Assembly: GCF_900660645.1 (NCBI RefSeq)
Contig: NZ_LR215036.1
Location: 1,178,001-1,242,000 of the forward strand
From: Mycoplasmopsis citelli
Lineage (GTDB): Bacteria; Bacillota_I; Bacilli_A; Mycoplasmatales; Metamycoplasmataceae
Length of the DNA stretch: 64,000 nt
Direction of reading: 5' to 3'
A model generated the notes under the pieces. That model was not told the DNA's origin and did no database searches. It saw only the letters and a program-made list of their open reading frames with translations. How positions within the stretch are numbered: position 1 is the first letter of the stretch; each line of letters starts with the position of its first letter. The position numbers and the translations under genes are program-made. Positions 23,531-37,804 of this stretch are shown here, piece after piece.

Positions 23531-26500
23531 ATGACTAAAAAATCAAAGAAAAAATTATTGCTTTTAGGATTAATCCCACTTATAGGAACTATTTTTGGTA
23601 TAGGTTATGGAACTGCCAAAACTATTAATCAATATCAAATTAGCGCTTTAAATAATCAAATAAATGAACTTAATTTAAAATTTGAAAAATATAATCTCGC
23701 AAACAAACAAGATAAATTAAAAATTCAATCATTACAATCACAAAGCAAAAATTTGCAATTTCTAGTTCAAAACTTACAAGAAAGCGATTTATCTAGTGAA
23801 AATTTCAATGATTTTATCAGTAAATTCAATTATCAAAAAATTTCCGAAGATGCATACAAAACTTTTGAAAAACCACTTTTAAATTGAAAAAGCAACTTAG
23901 TTAAAAAAGTCTCATCTTTAAATAAAACTCTTAAAAATCTTTTAGAAAATAATAATTTAACCCAAGAAACTCGTCAAGGGGTTACTGAATCGCTAAACAA
24001 AGCAAAAAGCTTATTAAATTCATTAAATGAAATTACTTTTAACGATACAAAAAGTGCAGTTAAGGCTTTTAAATCAATCCAAAAGTCACAAAACATTTTT
24101 CTTAATAAATTAAATAGTAGTATTAACTTAATTGTTAGACAAATTAACAAACACAACCAAGAAGTAAATGATCTTAAAGAACAAATTGGTCAGAGAGATC
24201 AAAAAATTAAAGATTTAGCTGAAAAACTTATCAGTCAATTAAGATTTTATTTAGAATTAATTGCACAATTTAAAAATAATTTACAAGATTTTAATGGTTT
24301 TGATTTTGGAGAAACTGATTCGGATCAGCCCGAAAAAATTAAAAATAAAATTCAAGAAACACTAAAAATTATAACTAAAAAAGAGAGTCTTTTTATTGGA
24401 TTGGTAGATCAAATGAATGAATCTTTGACCGAAGCTGAAGAAAAGAACGACTATTCAGATTTTCAAGTTTTTAATTTAAATATAGTGCAAAAAAGTTTTG
24501 AAAAAATCGTTAAAGAATACGATTTAATAAGAAATGCAATTATTCCTTCATACACAAAATGAAATCAAGAAAAAGGATTACAAATAATAAATCAATCTAA
24601 ACGAATTGCTCATTTAGAAAGTCAAAATCAAACACTTCAAGCTAACATTAATTCTTTAGAACAAAATCTTGAACAAACCAAAAATGATTTAATGAGCAGC
24701 TTAGCTTTATTGCTTGAAAATCAAATTACTAATTTAGGCGGAATTGAGGAAACTATTAGAAGCACTGGTGATACAAATGCGACCGATCCAGCAGATAAGT
24801 TAAAACATCAAATTCAAACTTTAACTAATTTAAAAACTCAATACACAGCAGATAATTATTCTCAAACTTTTACACCTGTTTTTAATGATGCTTTAAGAGT
24901 AGCTCAAGAAGTTATTCAAGAGTACAAAAGTAATGTTTTAGACGCACTTAAAGTTCAATATCAAGGTACTTTAGATAGTTTAAATTCCACTAAAGAGCAA
25001 TTAAGTACTACTCAATCTGAACTTAATGCAAAAAATCAAGAACTTACTAATACTCAAAATTCTTTAAATGCTGTTCAAGCAGAATTAGAACAAAATAAAT
25101 TATCATTAGATACCACTCAAGAAACCTTAAGAATAACACAATCTCAACTCCAAGAATTAAATGCTCAAATAACCACTAACAAAGCTCAAGCCAAAGTAGT
25201 ATTTAACACTGTGAAATCTGTATATGATGATCTTAAAGTTAAAGCAAATACTTTAATTGGAGAAATGGAATCAAGTATTGATGTTTCAGAGTTAAGAAGC
25301 AAATTAAATGAAGATATAGTACCTTTTGAAGAAAATATATCTCTTGAACAAATGCAAGCTAATATTAAGTCTTCACTCGATAAAATAACTCAATTAAATA
25401 ATTTATTTAACGATACTTATCAAAAAGATTTTGCTTTTAAAAACCAAAAATCACAACAACAAATTCAAAGTCTTGAATCTCAAAAGGATTTAATCGAAAA
25501 ATCAATTGAAGATTTACAAGCAAAACAAGCAAATTTTTCTAACATTTTATCGAGAAATGTGTCAGCACTAACTAGTGCTTATATCACTAGAAAAAATGCT
25601 GCTCAAAAAACAAAAGAATCTGCTAAGCAATATCAAATCAACACTTCAGAGCTAGAAAAATTTCTTGCCTTGCAAGATTTACAAGCTCCAGGAAATGATT
25701 TGACTAAACAAATTGATTTTGTCGAAAAATACAATACTAGAATTATTAATTTATCTTCTGAAACATTAAAATTACAAGGTCAAATTCTTAAAAAATCTGA
25801 AAAACAAAATCAAAAATCTATAGAAGAGTTGAAAAGGTTAACAGAACAAAACGATCAACTAACTAAAGAACAAGTTGATTTAAATAAAAAACTTCACAAT
25901 GCAAATGCATCTTCCAAAGAGGCAAATGATCGGAATGAACAACTACAAAAATATGCTGATAACCAGAGAAATTACGACCAACAGCAAATTGCTAAATTAC
26001 AAGAGCAAAAACAATCTGTTCAGAAACAATTAGATGTGGCAAATACCAAAATTAAAGAAGCAACAGATAATTACATCAAGTATAAAAACGTAATCTTAAA
26101 TTCCAATCTTTACCAAAATGCTACCAATCGATTTGCCTATTCAATTAATGGTTGATCTGATAAATTAATAACAGGATATTCAGATCCACAACACGATAAG
26201 GAAAATTATAACAAATACTTTGAATATCAAAATCCAGGCTTTAAACTAGATCGTATTTCAGTTATCAGCAAATTCAGAGTTAAAATAATGGACCCAAATG
26301 CCGAAAAATACACATTCAGAATTTATTACATCGATACTGAAGAAAAAGATGATACAAAAAAATTAAAATATATAGACTGAATATATGAACGCAAAGTTTT
26401 CTTAGAAAACCAAAAAATTGCATATAGTTCAAAAGTAAAACAGTATAATATCAACGATTCAGCTAGGGAGGCACTTCATACAGAATTGCTTCTTGTGAAA

Positions 26501-26674
26501 TTAGTTAATGCTGACCAGTCGCAATTAGAATTTATTAATGTTGCAGGTGATTATCTAAAAATTAAAACTCAGGACGCTTATCTTCGCCAGCAAGTCAATA
26601 TTGAAAAACTTTTTTCTAGAGCTCCAATTGTAGGAATTGAAGAAATTATAAAAAAAGAGTTTTCTTTCGATTAA
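23531..26674 (+). CDS. Large coiled-coil membrane-anchored protein, copy 1
   Basis: A 1047-residue protein. A basic N-terminus leads into one membrane helix or uncleaved signal at about residues 9-29 (LLLLGLIPLIGTIFGIGYGT), then about 830 residues of almost continuous heptad-type Gln/Lys/Leu/Asn-rich coiled coil, then a globular C-terminal region of about 180 residues. Homologous to the protein at 42161-45901 along the coiled coil, but with a different C-terminus. The shared segment includes NKAQAK-(V/I)-N-VK-VYD-LK-KA, present once here and twice in the paralogue. AAAGGA precedes the ATG. A transglutaminase-fold gene follows 71 nt later. The function is unknown; a surface stalk presenting the variable C-terminal domain is my inference. 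Confidence 0.78.
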
Positions 26675-26730
26675 AAAATTTGAATATCTCTGAAAGGATG
26701 TTTCTAATATATCAGCAATTTAATTATTGT

Positions 26731-26736
26731 TATAAT
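26731..26736 (+). promoter_or_regulatory. -10 box of transglutaminase-fold gene 1
   Basis: TATAAT ends 9 nt before the ATG at 26746. The paralogous gene at 45969 has the same box at the same distance. Confidence 0.55.
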
Positions 26737-26745
26737 TGAAATAAT

Positions 26746-28773
26746 ATGAAATTTATAAAGATTTTTACTTATAAAAAAATTCAAACACTGTTACCTTTAG
26801 TTTGTGGGGTTATAATAACATCATCTATTGTTTTTCCTTTATTTTTTGTAGCTAAAAATAATGATTTCTTAATTCCAAAAACTGAAATTTTAAACAAAAA
26901 CTTTGGTGAAGAATCAAAAATATTCAAAGCACCAAAACGTCCTGAATATGATTTTATGCCTCTAGTTCACAAATTTGAAAAGATTAAATTAGAAAGTAAA
27001 AATCTTCCAATCTCAGAAGATTTGTTGTTATTTATAAATCAAAAGATTAACCAAGTTAAAAAAGCTTTAAATGGAGATTATTTTTTACAACAAATCCATT
27101 CAAATTGAAACTTATTTTTCGAAAATTACAACATATGAAAACAAGCATTTTTAAATAAAGATGAACTAGTATTATCTCAAGAAGATCAACAAGAGTGAAA
27201 TAAAATTTTTAATGAAAAATCAAAAAATATTTATTCATCATCAGTTAATAATAAAAAAATAGAATTAGAAAATTACATAAAAAATTTTTATATCTATAAA
27301 CTAAAGCAACAAATCAAGTTATATGAACAGCATCCATACTATATTCAACCTTTGGAAAGATTAAAAAAGATTTTATATTACTATCAAAATAATTATGAAG
27401 AATATGTTGATTTTCAATGAGGAATAGATAAAAACAACAAGTTCACATTAGAACCTAGCAAATACTATAGTGGAAATTATCAAAAGATTTTTATCGATGA
27501 TCAATATATTAAAAATTGATTAAAATTTTATCAAAGGTGAAATTGGGTTTTTGTACAAGAAAAAGATCAAATCAATAAAATTGAAGATAAAAAAATTAAA
27601 GCTTTACAAATAAATCCTAAATTTAAAGATAATAAAATCATTAGCAATTACATAAAAAATCAAATAAATTTTGCTCCAGATAGATATGATGAGCTTTGAA
27701 CTATAAATCCTCAACACCCTGAAAAAGTAAATTACAATGATGTTAAGGAAATGAATTTTTCGAATTTTGCTAAAAAGAGTAACAAGCTCAAAAAGCAAAG
27801 AATTGACGAAATAAATAGATTCGGATTAAAATACAACAATTTTCAAATTTATGGAGGCTTTTCAGATTTAAATATTGATAATAAAAAATATAGAAATAAA
27901 GACTTCCAACAATTAAAAAAATTTAATTTTAAAAAATTTTTTAAATATCATGACAATATAAATCTAGACCCTGTTTTGACTGCTGTTGTTCCTGATTTTG
28001 AAGTTTATAACAACCTCTTGTGAGATCAACCAAACTTGTTTTCTGATGGTTTATATCGAAATATAAAATCAGAACTAATAAAACCCGTTCACACTAGAAT
28101 AAAATCAAATAAATTAATTTTTGATTCCTCTTCTTCTATAACACAAAAAGAAATAAAACAAGGAAAATCTCTTCTTAATGATGGCTACTGGATTAACCCA
28201 ATTCCCGAATACAAAAAATGATTTAATCATTGAAAAGAAATTTTACCTAAAATTATCAATAATACTTGAGATGATAAAACTAAAATTAAAGCGGTTGCTT
28301 ATTATATTATTACCAATACTATTTATTTATCTCCAACAAACAAATATTTTAATTACAATGGTTATGGAATTTATAATCCAACTCAAATTTTCACTAACGA
28401 TCCAGAAATTGAATGTGTTGGTTATTCGATGAATTTAGCTGCGGCACTGACAATTTTAAACATTCCAGTCCGAATTTTGGGTGGTGTATATTCAGGTTCT
28501 CCTTTATCAACAATAGCAAATTCAGGTCACGCTTGAAATGAAGTTTTTATTGATGGAAGATGAAAAGCAATTGATTTAACTAATTGAGACTTATATGAAG
28601 CAGATATTGAACACCAAACATATGAACTTAGAGATGATAAAGATTTATTTTTAGAACGTAATTCAGAATGAATGAACAAATTTAAACTTGATATCGCCTC
28701 ATATCAAACCACTATAATGTTTTTCAAAAACCCTAAAGAATACGAATATAAAGATCTTCCTGATAGTCTTTAA
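26746..28773 (+). CDS. Membrane-anchored transglutaminase-fold protein, intact copy
   Basis: A 675-residue protein with an N-terminal membrane anchor at about residues 15-37, a long Lys/Asn/Tyr-rich helical region, and a C-terminal transglutaminase-like core. The Cys-His-Asp triad is visible: Cys557 in ECVGYSMNLAAALTILNIPV, His595 in SGHAWNEVFIDGRWKAIDL, and Asp610 in that same stretch. This fold is used by bacterial cysteine proteases, peptidases and crosslinking enzymes; which reaction applies here is not evident. It follows the coiled-coil gene, and the same pair recurs at 42-48 kb. I infer an extracellular enzyme acting on something bound by the coiled-coil partner. At least fifteen TGA Trp codons. 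Confidence 0.8.
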
Positions 28774-28780
28774 AGTTAAT

Positions 28781-28838
28781 AAAAAATGTACCACTTTTTA
28801 GTTATTTAGACAATAACTTTTTAAAGGTACATTTTTTA
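28781..28838. terminator. Bidirectional terminator
   Basis: An outer stem (AAAAAATGTACC with GGTACATTTTTT) encloses an inner stem (AGTTATT with AATAACT). It serves the plus-strand transglutaminase-fold gene and the minus-strand lipoprotein gene, which converge here. Confidence 0.85.
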
Positions 28839-28854
28839 TATTAATTTTTGTTTT

Positions 28855-30738
28855 TTAACTTTGATCATTAATAATTTTTAATACTTCTTCTAAAGCTTTT
28901 TCTCCGGTTACCTTAGTTGGGCTTTTATCTAAAGTTGAACTAAGTAATAAGTCTTCGATTTTTTTACTAATCTTGCTGGTTTTTTCATTTTTAGGTAGGT
29001 TTAATAAATCTTCATTAGAATCTTTTAAAAAATCATCCAATGATTTAAATGATAAAGCACCAGAATGAGTGTAATTAGAATCAGATTCTAAAACTTCAGT
29101 TTCTTGTTCTAATTTTGCTTTATCAGCATCGTTTTGACTAATTTTTGCCTTATTTTCGGTAATTTTATCATTGATTTGTTTTTCTGAGTTGTTGTAATAA
29201 TCAACACCACGATTAACAACATCTTTTAACGGAATAAAGTAAGCTGATTTTCTTGTCATTAAATCTCTTACAGCTATTTCTTCTCCATTATAGTTAACTT
29301 TTTGTTTGTATAATCAGTTTAAAAATAATAAAGTTGCTTTATCTTCTTTGCCATTATTATCTACTGAAACAGGAATTAAACTTGAACCCCCTTCAATGTA
29401 TGTTGAAAAGGTATCATCAGCATTATTTTTTGTAACTTGTTCTTGTAAGAAAACATCATCTCTTGTTGCTCAAGATTTAGGATCTTGACCTTTAAAAAAA
29501 CTACGAGATGTTTTTGAGTTAACCGATTGTTCTAACCCCACAGATGCAACAACAGCAAAAATAGTTTGATATTGTCTCATATGTCAAGAAGCTCATTCGC
29601 CTGCTTCGCTAATGTTATTCTCATATTTTACATCTCTAAATAATGTTGGATTTGCTTTACCACTTACAGCATTAACTTCTTGTACAACATCTGATTGATT
29701 ATCTTTTACAAATTGGTCAAAAGTGTTTTTAAAAACAGTTTGCATTTCTTGATTATCTTTGATATTGTATTTAATTTTTGAAAAGTCATATTGACCATTA
29801 GTTGGTTCTAATTCTCATAACTTTTTACCTTTTAATTGGTTGTTAATAGATTTAAAGAATTCATCTTGCTGATAATCAATAGAAAATACTTGTAAATTAC
29901 TGATGCTTTTACCGTATTTTGCTACCTTTTCTTTATCAACTTCTAATGCTGATTTTAATTTTCTAGCAAATTCAAATAAACTATTTAAACCTTTAAATGT
30001 TTTTTCATTAATTGTATAACCTTTTAAGCTATCTGGTTTAGCTTTTAAAAAATTAATTGCAGAATTTTCTGGAATAGTATTTCCTTTATTTTTTTGTGCA
30101 TCTAAATGTTCAAAAAATTTACCTGTTTTATCGACTGTTGCACCAGCTTGTTGGGCTAATTCTAATGCTTTATTTAATAAATCTATATTTACACTAAATC
30201 CGTTTGTATCCGAAACATCAAAAGGTATATTGTAGATTTTAGTCTTTGATAAATTTTCTCCAACTAACTGAGTGTGTGCTTTAAGGATTTTTTGAGGAAA
30301 ATCACTAGTAGGTAAAATTGAAGTAATATCTAAAAGTTTGCCATATTTATTAATTACATAAGCAGTTGTTTGATTTCCTAATATTAGATTAGCTAATTTA
30401 TCAGAATTTAATTTTATATAGTCTTCGTTTTTATTAGTTAATTCCAATTCGCTTTTAGCACCTGTTTTTTCTTGATCTCATAATTCTACTTTTAGAAAAT
30501 CAGGATTATTTTTCATTGATTCATTATAAAGAGGAATTAGTTCTTTTAAAGCAATCATTAGTGGATGAAAACGAGTTTGGCCTGAAGCAAAAACAATTTT
30601 ATTATCTGAAGCCGCTTTGTCTGTAGGGTAGTTAAGAATTGTTGGTTTATTATCTTGACAGCTTGTTGCTAAAGCAACTGTTGCAGCTGAAAAAGCAAAG
30701 ATAGTAGATAAAAATTTTAGTTTTTTAGATTTTTTCAT
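28855..30738 (-). CDS. P68/P80-type surface lipoprotein, probable solute-binding protein
   Basis: A 627-residue lipoprotein with lipobox ALATSC at about residues 22-27. The mature start is followed by IVFASGQTRFHPLMIALKEL, and later AGEWASWHMRQYQTIFAVVA and STYIEGGSSLIPVS, which resemble the mycoplasma P68/P80 family of extracellular binding proteins associated with sugar ABC importers. The family link is from memory of its features, not a search. The window's MalF/MalG/ATPase operon lacks a binding protein, and this gene sits beside maltodextrin enzymes, so it could serve that importer. It ends at a strong bidirectional terminator. Confidence 0.6.
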
Positions 30739-30797
30739 AACCTAAATTTTATAACACATATAAATATATAAAAACAAAAAAATAAATTGAAATATTA

Positions 30798-30820
30798 AAA
30801 ACTCTCGAATAATCGAGAGT
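30798..30820 (-). terminator. Terminator of the pgmB operon
   Basis: ACTCTCG and CGAGAGT pair around six bases and run into TTTTTAA on the minus strand, just after the pgmB stop codon. Confidence 0.8.
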
Positions 30821-30825
30821 AATGC

Positions 30826-31500
30826 TTATATTTTTGTTAAAATATCATTTAAAATTAATTCTTCAGTTGAATGAATTACAAGATCACTGTGGTCAAATAA
30901 ATGCTCTTGTCCTTGCGGAATAATTGCTATTGAACGCATATTTGCTTCAATAATTGATTTAACTCCTGAAGGGGCATCTTCAATTCCAACACATTCTTGT
31001 GGGACTAAATTCATTCCCTGGGCAGCCAGTAAATAAATATCAGGAGCCGGTTTACCATTTTTAACATTTGCAGGGTCAACAATAAAATCAAAGTAATTAA
31101 TTAGTTGAATTTTTTCTAAAATTAGGGGTGCATTATGTGAAGAAGATGCTACTGCAAGCTTATATTTTTTATTTTTTAGTTCTTTTAAAAAATTTTCTAT
31201 CCCTGGTAAAATTGCACTTGGATTTAAAGATGTTTGAAGCATTTGTTTATATTCTTCATTTTTATTAAAACACATTTGCTCAATTTTTTGCTCTGAAAAC
31301 TGTGAAAGCAAATTTTTTAATTTTAAAATAGCTACTAAGGTTTCTTTTCGCGGAAGACCCTTTAAGGGTTCATTTTCCTCTTGAGAATATTCAATATTGT
31401 ATTTAGCTAGTTCATTTTTTCAAGCTAAATAATGTAAATGTGCCGTGTCAGTTAAAACACCATCTAAATCAAATACAAAACCTTTAATTTCTTTATTCAT
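30826..31500 (-). CDS. pgmB: Beta-phosphoglucomutase
   Basis: A 224-residue HAD-superfamily enzyme converting beta-glucose-1-phosphate to glucose-6-phosphate. The nucleophile motif FDLDGVLTDTA starts at about residue 9, GLPRKETL matches the cap-domain loop, and SSSHNAP and GIEDAPSGVKSI supply motifs II and IV. It starts 5 nt after the GH65 phosphorylase, and the ribosome binding site overlaps that gene's end, so the two are coupled. GH65 phosphorylases release beta-glucose-1-phosphate, the substrate of this enzyme. Confidence 0.92.
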
Positions 31501-31505
31501 ATATT

Positions 31506-33890
31506 TTATCCTTGAATTTTAAAAGTTTCTTTAGTATTTGGAGTTAAAAAGATTTCTTTATTATTAATTATCAGCGGTTTTGAAGAAGCTTTTAAACAAT
31601 CAATTTCAAAGCTATCTTTTACAACAAGAACCATAAATTCTCCGTCTGCATAACTAAAGGTATATTTTAATGAATCTCAGGCATTTGGTAAATTTGGATG
31701 AATGCTTAGAGAATCATTGTGTCAATCAAGTCCTCCAAATCCAAAGACAATCATTTGCCAAATTGCCGCTAAACTTCCAGCATGAATTCCTTGATTTGAA
31801 GAATCCATATTAGTTCCTAAGTCAATATTAATTGCATATTTAAACAACTCATAAGCTTTATCAATTTTGCCTAAACGGGCAGCTTCAATTGCATAAGTTG
31901 CAGCTGAAAGCGAAGAATCGTGAGTGGTAATTGGTTCATAATAGTTAAAATTAGCTTCTCGAACTTTTTTGTCGTATAAATGTGGCATTAAAGATGTAAG
32001 AAGCACTACATCAGCTTGCTTTACAAGTTGTGAAGCAAGGAGTTTGTGTCCTTCTTTGGTATTAAAAAGCTTCTTACCAGCATCTCCAAGCATTTGAAAT
32101 GCAGAAACATCATTTTTAGGCAATGATAAAAACGAATCATTTTCAGCAATAATTAAATTTTCATTAGGAAGTTGCTGTTTTAAATTTGCATAAACATCTT
32201 TCATTTTATCCACATTAATTGGATACGGAATGTTTTGATAAATTTGTTGCAGAAGTGTTTTACCTTCAGAAGTTGCAGATAAATCATTAATAACTTTTAG
32301 TGCTAACTCAATATTAATTTGTGCAAGTTTATTAATATAAGCACTATTATCAATGTTCCCTTTATATTCATTTGGACCCATAACATCATTGATATAATAT
32401 TGCCCATTTGCTTGTTTTTCAGCTCTGTTTGTGTAAAAATATGCTGTGTCAATAATCATTTCATAACCCATTGATTGCATAAATTCAATATCACCGGTGA
32501 CTTGATAATATTGATTAATTGCATAGGCTACATCAGCAGAAACGTGAATTTCCTGTCTACGCGATGCAATTGGAACTTGTTCTCCAGTTTCAATATCTGC
32601 TTGACCTCAATATGGACATACTTCTCCATCAGTAGGTCAAGCCATTTCTCACGGAAATTGAGCTCCTTCAAGATTACTTTCTTGAGGCCTTTCTTTAATT
32701 TCTTTGGCTTTATTACGGGCTCCTTGAAGACCTAAATATCTGTATGTAAGTAAATTACGAACTACTTTTGGGTTAGTAAATAAGTAATTGGGATTAATGA
32801 AAAATTCAGTGTCTCAATAAGTGTGTCCTTGATATCCTTCCCCACTAAGTCCTTTAGCTCCAACATTTTTGTAAATTGAATCTTCAGGAACAAATGAATT
32901 TAGGTGAAAAATTCCAAATTCTAATGCTAAAGTATCGTATTTAGCTTGCTCATTTTTCCCGTTAATTTCTACAAAAAACTGATTTCAAGTCTTTTGGTGC
33001 ATCACTTTAATTGATTGCTCTTTTAAAGTTTCATAATTAGAATTTAAAAGCTCTTGATGCTTTTTATTTGCATCTTTAATAACAAGTTCATCATTTAAAA
33101 TTTCCATTTCTGAATCAACACTTGTATGCACTGACATAAGTTTTACAAGTTCAAATTCATCATTTTCTTTTAAGGTTAAATTAATCTTAAAAGCTACTTT
33201 TCTTCGACTAATTGTAATTAAATAATCATCATTACCGCCAACAATTTTTTGATTATTCAATTTAGCTTGAGTAACTAAATTATGTACTACTAAACGCTTT
33301 GAAAAAGTAGTTCATTGCTTCATTTGCAACGATTCAGTAGTAGGACGGCTTTTTAATCCTTCGGCAAAGTGTTGCGATCCAGTATTAGTTACTTGAGCAT
33401 TAATACCAGGAATAACGCTAAGTTTAATTTGTGAATGATTTTCAGCAAGCTTTAAAACTTTAAAACTTATTTTTTGTGCGTACACATTTTTTTGGTCTTG
33501 TGATACAAAACGCTCAAAATTAAGTTCAAATTTTCCTTCTTCTCTTTCGATAATGATTTGACGAGTTAAAACTCCTTCTTTAATAAAAAGAGTTTTTAAA
33601 TAAAAATCTTTTTCGCTTAATTGAATTTGTTTTCCATTAATTAAAATTGGAGTGGTCATTAAATCGGCTAAATTAGCTAATTCAGATACATCTTCTTCAG
33701 AAGATTTGTTAAAAATGCCATTAACAAAAAAGTCTTCTTTATTGTAAATTGCTGGTTCTTCATCAGCACTTCGAAGTCCTAAATATCCATTCCCTAATGC
33801 AAAAATACTCTCGGTTTTTGCAGTTTTAGTTTTGTTGAATTTAATTTGTGAAACCGTTTTTTTCTCTAAATCATATTTTAAAAATTCCAT
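31506..33890 (-). CDS. Glycoside hydrolase family 65 phosphorylase (maltose phosphorylase type)
   Basis: A 794-residue cytosolic enzyme that cleaves an alpha-glucosyl disaccharide with phosphate. Landmarks are ALGNGYLGLRS near the N-terminus, KGLSGEGYQGHTYWDTEFF, the catalytic-acid motif RRQEIHVSADVAYAINQYYQ, and the C-terminal HNDSLSIHPNLP. Maltose, trehalose, kojibiose and nigerose phosphorylases all belong to GH65; adjacency to an alpha-glucosidase and a pullulanase favours maltose. It lies 26 nt after the GH13 gene and directly before pgmB. Confidence 0.9.
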
Positions 33891-33916
33891 GGTTTTTCTC
33901 TCTCTTTAAAAATTTA

Positions 33917-35569
<1,653 letters not shown>

Positions 35570-35604
35570 TTATTTTTAATTTAATATAAATTAAAGGTAT
35601 GTAA

Positions 35605-35610
35605 ATTATA
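35605..35610 (-). promoter_or_regulatory. -10 box of the alpha-glucosidase operon
   Basis: TATAAT about 55 nt before the GH13 ATG on the minus strand, next to the inverted repeat of this divergent promoter region. Confidence 0.45.
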
Positions 35611-35635
35611 AAAAAACAACTCCAAAAAATTCATA

Positions 35636-35720
35636 AATTCTTGATAAGTCAAATTATTTACTTATTAATCACAAAAGTTATCTTTTTAAAAACCTTTTGA
35701 CTTGTATATTCAAGAATTAA
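35636..35720. promoter_or_regulatory. Long inverted repeat in the divergent glucosidase/pullulanase promoter region
   Basis: AATTCTTGATAAGTCAAA (35638-35655 approx.) pairs, with a small bulge, with TTTGACTTGTATATTCAAGAATT-like sequence ending near 35718; the arms share TTGACTT and TTCAAGAATT. It lies between divergent maltodextrin genes and could be an operator for a shared regulator or a DNA loop site. Confidence 0.4.
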
Positions 35721-35743
35721 GCTTATAAATACCAACAAATAAG

Positions 35744-35749
35744 TACAAT
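35744..35749 (+). promoter_or_regulatory. -10 box of the pullulanase gene
   Basis: TACAAT, 9 nt before the ATG at 35759. The short leader matches other genes in the window, and no ribosome binding site is visible. Confidence 0.4.
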
Positions 35750-35758
35750 TTAATTACT

Positions 35759-37762
35759 ATGAATTTTAAAAAATTATCAGAAAGCCAAATACAAGCTTTT
35801 GACAAGGAATTTGCTTATTTAGAAGATGATTTAGGAGTTGTCTATTTCCAAGATTATATTCAAATTAAATTATGGCAACCACTAGCTAAAAATGTGGAAA
35901 TTTTGCTTTTTTCGAATTATCAAGCAAGTGATTATCAAACTTTACAAATGATTAAAGAAGGTCCAATTTGAAAAATTTTATTAAATAAAAAATACCAACA
36001 TTTTTATTATCAATTTCAAATTACCCATAAAAATAATCATGTCACAATTGCCTTAGATCCATACGCAAAATCAATGGCTCCATTTAACCATTTTCATGAA
36101 AAAGTGGGTAAAGGTTTTATTTTCAACTGACAAGATGAAATTAAAAAACCATCTCCTTTAAAAGCGAAAATTAATTCGGTTAATGAAGCAATTATTTACG
36201 AGCTTCAAATTCGAGACTATACTAGCTTATATCCAAATGCTTTACAAAATACCAAAGGTACTTTTAATGCAGCTTTAGAAGTGGGGATTTTTGATCATTT
36301 AAATCAATTAAACTTTACTCACTTACAACTTCTTCCTATTCAAAGTACTTATACAGTTAATGAATTTAATCAAAGCATTATAAACCAAGGAGAAGGAAGC
36401 GGATTTAGCACCAATTATAACTGAGGATATGATCCGCATAATTATTTTTCAATTAATGGAATTTTTAGTTCAGATCCTTTAAATCCTAAAGTGAGAATTG
36501 ATGAATTTGCACATTTTGTAAACCAAGCACACCAAAAAGGAATTGGAATTATTTTAGATGTAGTCTTTAATCACTTATTTAATAATGATATTTTAAATAA
36601 CATTTTGCCTGGATATTATTTTAGAGAAAACGCAAAAGTCAAACCAGTTGACCAACCTCCACTTGCAACTCAAAGAGCAATGACTCGTAAGCTTATTATT
36701 GATGTTTTAAAATATTTTGTTGAGTATTTTGACATTGATGGATTTAGATTTGATTTATCGTGTTTTTTTGATAAAAAAACTCACGAAGAAATTTCCGAAG
36801 AACTTCGGAAAATCAAGCCAAACATCATTTTACATGGTGAGGCATGACCTTATTCAGATTTAGAGTTTAATAGCACTTACATTAAAGGATATAAAACAAA
36901 TAATTTTGAATTTGGGTATTTTAATGATACTATGCGTAATGCCATTACTTGTTATGAAAATGATAAAAGTATCAAGGGCTTAGTCTTTGAAAAAAGCAAA
37001 GATCAATTTGATAAATATATCTCTTCAGTAGTAGGAAATATTAAGGAATATCATTGAAAAGATATTCCACACTCAGAACATTTTTATGATCTTTTTAATA
37101 ATGATACAAACACAAATTTAGGGTATGTAGCTTGCCATGATGGGTTAACATTGTGAGATAAAATTGCAGTGCATGCAAAAAATAAAAGTTTGAAAGAACT
37201 TTTACAAATGTATCGAAAATCACTCATTATGCTTTACACAACTCCAGGAAGAAAACTACTTCTTGCAGGAACTGAATTGCTTCAAAGTAAACCTTGTGAT
37301 ATATCCGGAGCTGATGCAAATAAATGTGAAAAAATGAATATTAAAGACTATCTGAATTTAAATGCTGATAAAAATTCTGTGCATGAAAATTCATACAAAA
37401 CTACTGATTATGTTAATGGAATAAAATGAAATAACTTAAATATTAATGGTGTTAAAGAGCATATTTATGATTTTGTAAGTAATTTAAACAAATTTAAATT
37501 ACAATACCCTCATTTTAATTTAATTTCTGCTGAAGAAATTAATCAAAAATTATCATTTGTTAAGGTTAATTATGATGATGGATTGCTTATATATAAAGTT
37601 GTGGATAACAATAGTGAAATTACTATTATGCACAACTTTAGCAATAATACATATACATTGGAAGAATATATTCAACACACAACTTTATTTAGTTCTTTAA
37701 TTATGCAAGATCAAAAAGCTAATGTTTTAGAAGCTCACGAATCTAAAATATTAATTAAATAA
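35759..37762 (+). CDS. Type I pullulanase (GH13 debranching enzyme)
   Basis: A 667-residue enzyme hydrolysing alpha-1,6 branches in pullulan or glycogen-type maltodextrin. An N-terminal carbohydrate-binding-like part (residues 1-130) precedes the GH13 barrel: the YNWGYDP motif typical of type I pullulanases, DVVFNH (region I), IDGFRFDLS with the nucleophile Asp (II), ILHGEAWP with the acid/base Glu (III) and VACHDGLTLWDK (IV). No signal peptide, so it acts in the cytosol on imported dextrins. It is divergent from the glucosidase operon. Confidence 0.9.
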
Positions 37763-37770
37763 AAAGATAT

Positions 37771-37804
37771 AAAATAGCAGAGAAATTAATTCTCTGCTAT
37801 TTTT
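37771..37804. terminator. Bidirectional terminator
   Basis: AAAATAGCAGAGAA pairs with TTCTCTGCTATTTT around a 5-base loop. It separates the convergent pullulanase and amidohydrolase genes; the amidohydrolase stop codon falls at its edge. Confidence 0.85.

Noticed and set aside
23531-28773. Mycoplasma immunoglobulin-binding protein and protease (MIB-MIP)
   Set aside because: MIP is a serine protease and MIB is not a long coiled coil. Here the enzyme has a Cys-His-Asp transglutaminase-like core, so only the organisation is analogous.
35697-35729. TTGACT / TATAAA as the pullulanase promoter
   Set aside because: The spacer is 21 nt, too long for a standard promoter; TACAAT at 35744 fits the short-leader pattern better.
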